NCBI GenBank assembly: GCA_016931955.1
Contig: JAFGDV010000015.1
Coordinates: forward strand, 1-62,431
Direction of reading: 5' to 3'
Origin: Candidatus Altarchaeota archaeon
GTDB taxonomy: Archaea > Altiarchaeota > Altiarchaeia > IMC4 > QMZM01
DNA length: 62,431 nt
A program made the translations under genes and the position numbers. Positions 61,505-62,431 of this stretch are shown piece by piece. A model generated the notes under the pieces. It was not told the origin of the DNA and made no database searches. It saw nothing but the letters and a program-made list of their open reading frames with translations. The stretch's first letter is position 1. Every line of letters starts with the position of its first letter.

Positions 61505-62350
61505 TCATGTAAATAAATCAAGGATGCTTTCCCTCCCAGTTTCTTCGACCTGTATTTCGGGTTCGCCTTCGATGCCGCCTAATTCAGCAGCCTTCCTGAT
61601 AGCATCATCCATACTGCCTACGTCATCTATCAGCCCCACAAGCTTCGCTTCGCTGCCTAGGTATATGGTTCCATCAGCCAGCTTTTCGACATCATCCAAT
61701 GAGAGATCCTTCCGGTTTTCTGCTATACCCCTTTTCAGGTCATCATATATCTTGTCGATCATCTCCTCTAGTTCCCTTTTCTCTTCCTCCGTTATTGGCC
61801 TGTATGGGCTTCCGATGTCTTTGCTGTCGCCTGATTTTATCACCGTTACATTGATGCCCAGTTTTCCATAGAGTCCGTAATAGTGGTTGAGTGTCATGAT
61901 GACGCCGATGCTCCCAGTTATCGCATTCCTGTCAGCTATTATCCAGTCAGAGGCACTTGCTGCGTAATATGCTCCAGAGGCCCCGGATTCGCTGATGTAT
62001 GCGACCGTTGGCTTTGATGTTCCCCTGATGGCTTGCATCAAGTCGGTGCTAGCAACCACTCCCCCCCCTCCGCTGTTTATGTCTAAGACGATGGCCTTCA
62101 CCATCGGGTCTTCTTCGGCTTTCTTGAGTTTTTCCTTTATTTCGCTCACCTTAGCGCACTGATATGAACCGAAGATGCTGCCTCCGCAGTCTTCAAGAGT
62201 TATCTCGCCCTTGATAGGTATCACAGCCACTTTGTTGCCTATGGAAGGCATAGTAAAGACTTCCCCGACGAGCATCACTACTCCAATCATCGCAAACAAA
62301 AACAATACAAAAACCCCGAATGTTATTAAAACCTTCCAAATCGTTTTCAT
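61505..62350 (-). CDS. sppA: Signal peptide peptidase SppA
   Basis: The 281-residue product has one N-terminal helix (about 7-30) and the S49 protease domain: VKAIVLDINSGGG, then SESGASGAYYAASA with the catalytic Ser (about residue 121) and NAITGSIGVIM; the catalytic Lys lies in a later conserved stretch. It is the short archaeal form, which works as an oligomer outside the membrane on leftover signal peptides. A hairpin lies in its 5' region at 62369-62388. Confidence 0.93.
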   Translation of the reverse strand: MKTIWKVLITFGVFVLFLFAMIGVVMLVGEVFTMPSIGNKVAVIPIKGEITLEDCGGSIFGSYQCAKVSEIKEKLKKAEEDPMVKAIVLDINSGGGGVVASTDLMQAIRGTSKPTVAYISESGASGAYYAASASDWIIADRNAITGSIGVIMTLNHYYGLYGKLGINVTVIKSGDSKDIGSPYRPITEEEKRELEEMIDKIYDDLKRGIAENRKDLSLDDVEKLADGTIYLGSEAKLVGLIDDVGSMDDAIRKAAELGGIEGEPEIQVEETGRESILDLFT

Positions 62351-62368
62351 TACAAACTCGCAAGGATA

Positions 62369-62388
62369 CCGTGGACTTTAGTCCACGG
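62369..62388. repeat. Perfect 8-bp hairpin with TTTA loop, twin of the one at 58-77
   Basis: CCGTGGAC, loop TTTA, GTCCACGG, then AGGAATTGCGAC. The stem-loop and following AGGA resemble the DNA at the end of tnpB elements. It falls 19 bases before the sppA start, so it may also form in the sppA leader. No transposase is seen in the last 43 bases. Confidence 0.5.
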
Positions 62389-62431
62389 AGGAATTGCGAC
62401 GTAAAATATTTTTACCCTTGCTTCTACCTCC

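Overview
The window is archaeal chromosome. It carries the archaeal RNA polymerase genes (rpoH, an unsplit rpoB, split rpoA1/rpoA2), eukaryote-type ribosomal proteins (eL19, eL32, eL40, eS17), topoisomerase VI A and B, primase PriL, an RFC large subunit, an archaeal class I CCA enzyme, an initiator tRNA-Met without encoded CCA, and TATA boxes about 25-30 bases upstream of many starts. An MJ0208/DmrX-type flavoprotein, MptA, AroA', Ino1 and an archaeal inositol-lipid synthase point to the euryarchaeal side or a metabolically rich deep lineage. Unsplit rpoB argues against most class I and II methanogens. I cannot resolve the phylum from the sequence alone.

Layout. 1-6.2 kb is an accessory stretch: gene fragments, a duplicated small gene with its own promoter (copies near 1.0 and 5.7 kb), small secreted or membrane proteins mostly on the minus strand, a Doc-like Fic toxin with an overlapping small ORF, and an XRE regulator with an obvious operator. 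6.2-14.4 kb holds an ATP-grasp enzyme, a cysteine-repeat lipoprotein, CorA, an M50-like protease, an HtpX-like protease with EF-hands, and PriL. 14.5-19.3 kb is grpE-dnaK-methyltransferase-dnaJ. 19.5-26.9 kb holds PadR/Ino1, the inositol-lipid synthase, coiled-coil proteins, RfcL, an MscS-like membrane protein, a DmrX-like flavoprotein and two membrane proteins. 27.1-35.1 kb holds a PsbP-like surface protein, top6A/top6B with a conserved partner, a KH protein, AmrS and the CCA enzyme. 35.1-49.0 kb is a minus-strand information cluster in which rpoH-rpoB-rpoA1-rpoA2-eL30-nusA-uS12 runs straight into uS8-...-secY. 49.1-54.6 kb is an operon for 7-deazaguanine (archaeosine precursor) synthesis with an embedded glycosyltransferase and, upstream, a small RHH regulator. 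54.6-57.8 kb holds a TrmB regulator, a cluster of hairpins, initiator tRNA-Met, a broken LAGLIDADG endonuclease and the N-terminal half of CarB. The window ends with eL40, an OB-fold protein, a Cas4-like nuclease, a transglutaminase-like protein, eS17 and SppA.

Most genes are packed with 4-base overlaps, so operons can be read directly. The less explained parts are the duplicated module, the glycosyltransferase inside the preQ0 operon, the methyltransferase inside the chaperone cluster, the EF-hand HtpX, a family of CTTT-NNN-AAAG hairpins around queD and the initiator tRNA, and similar IS200/IS605-style hairpins at both ends of the window. No CRISPR array and no intact transposase gene were seen.
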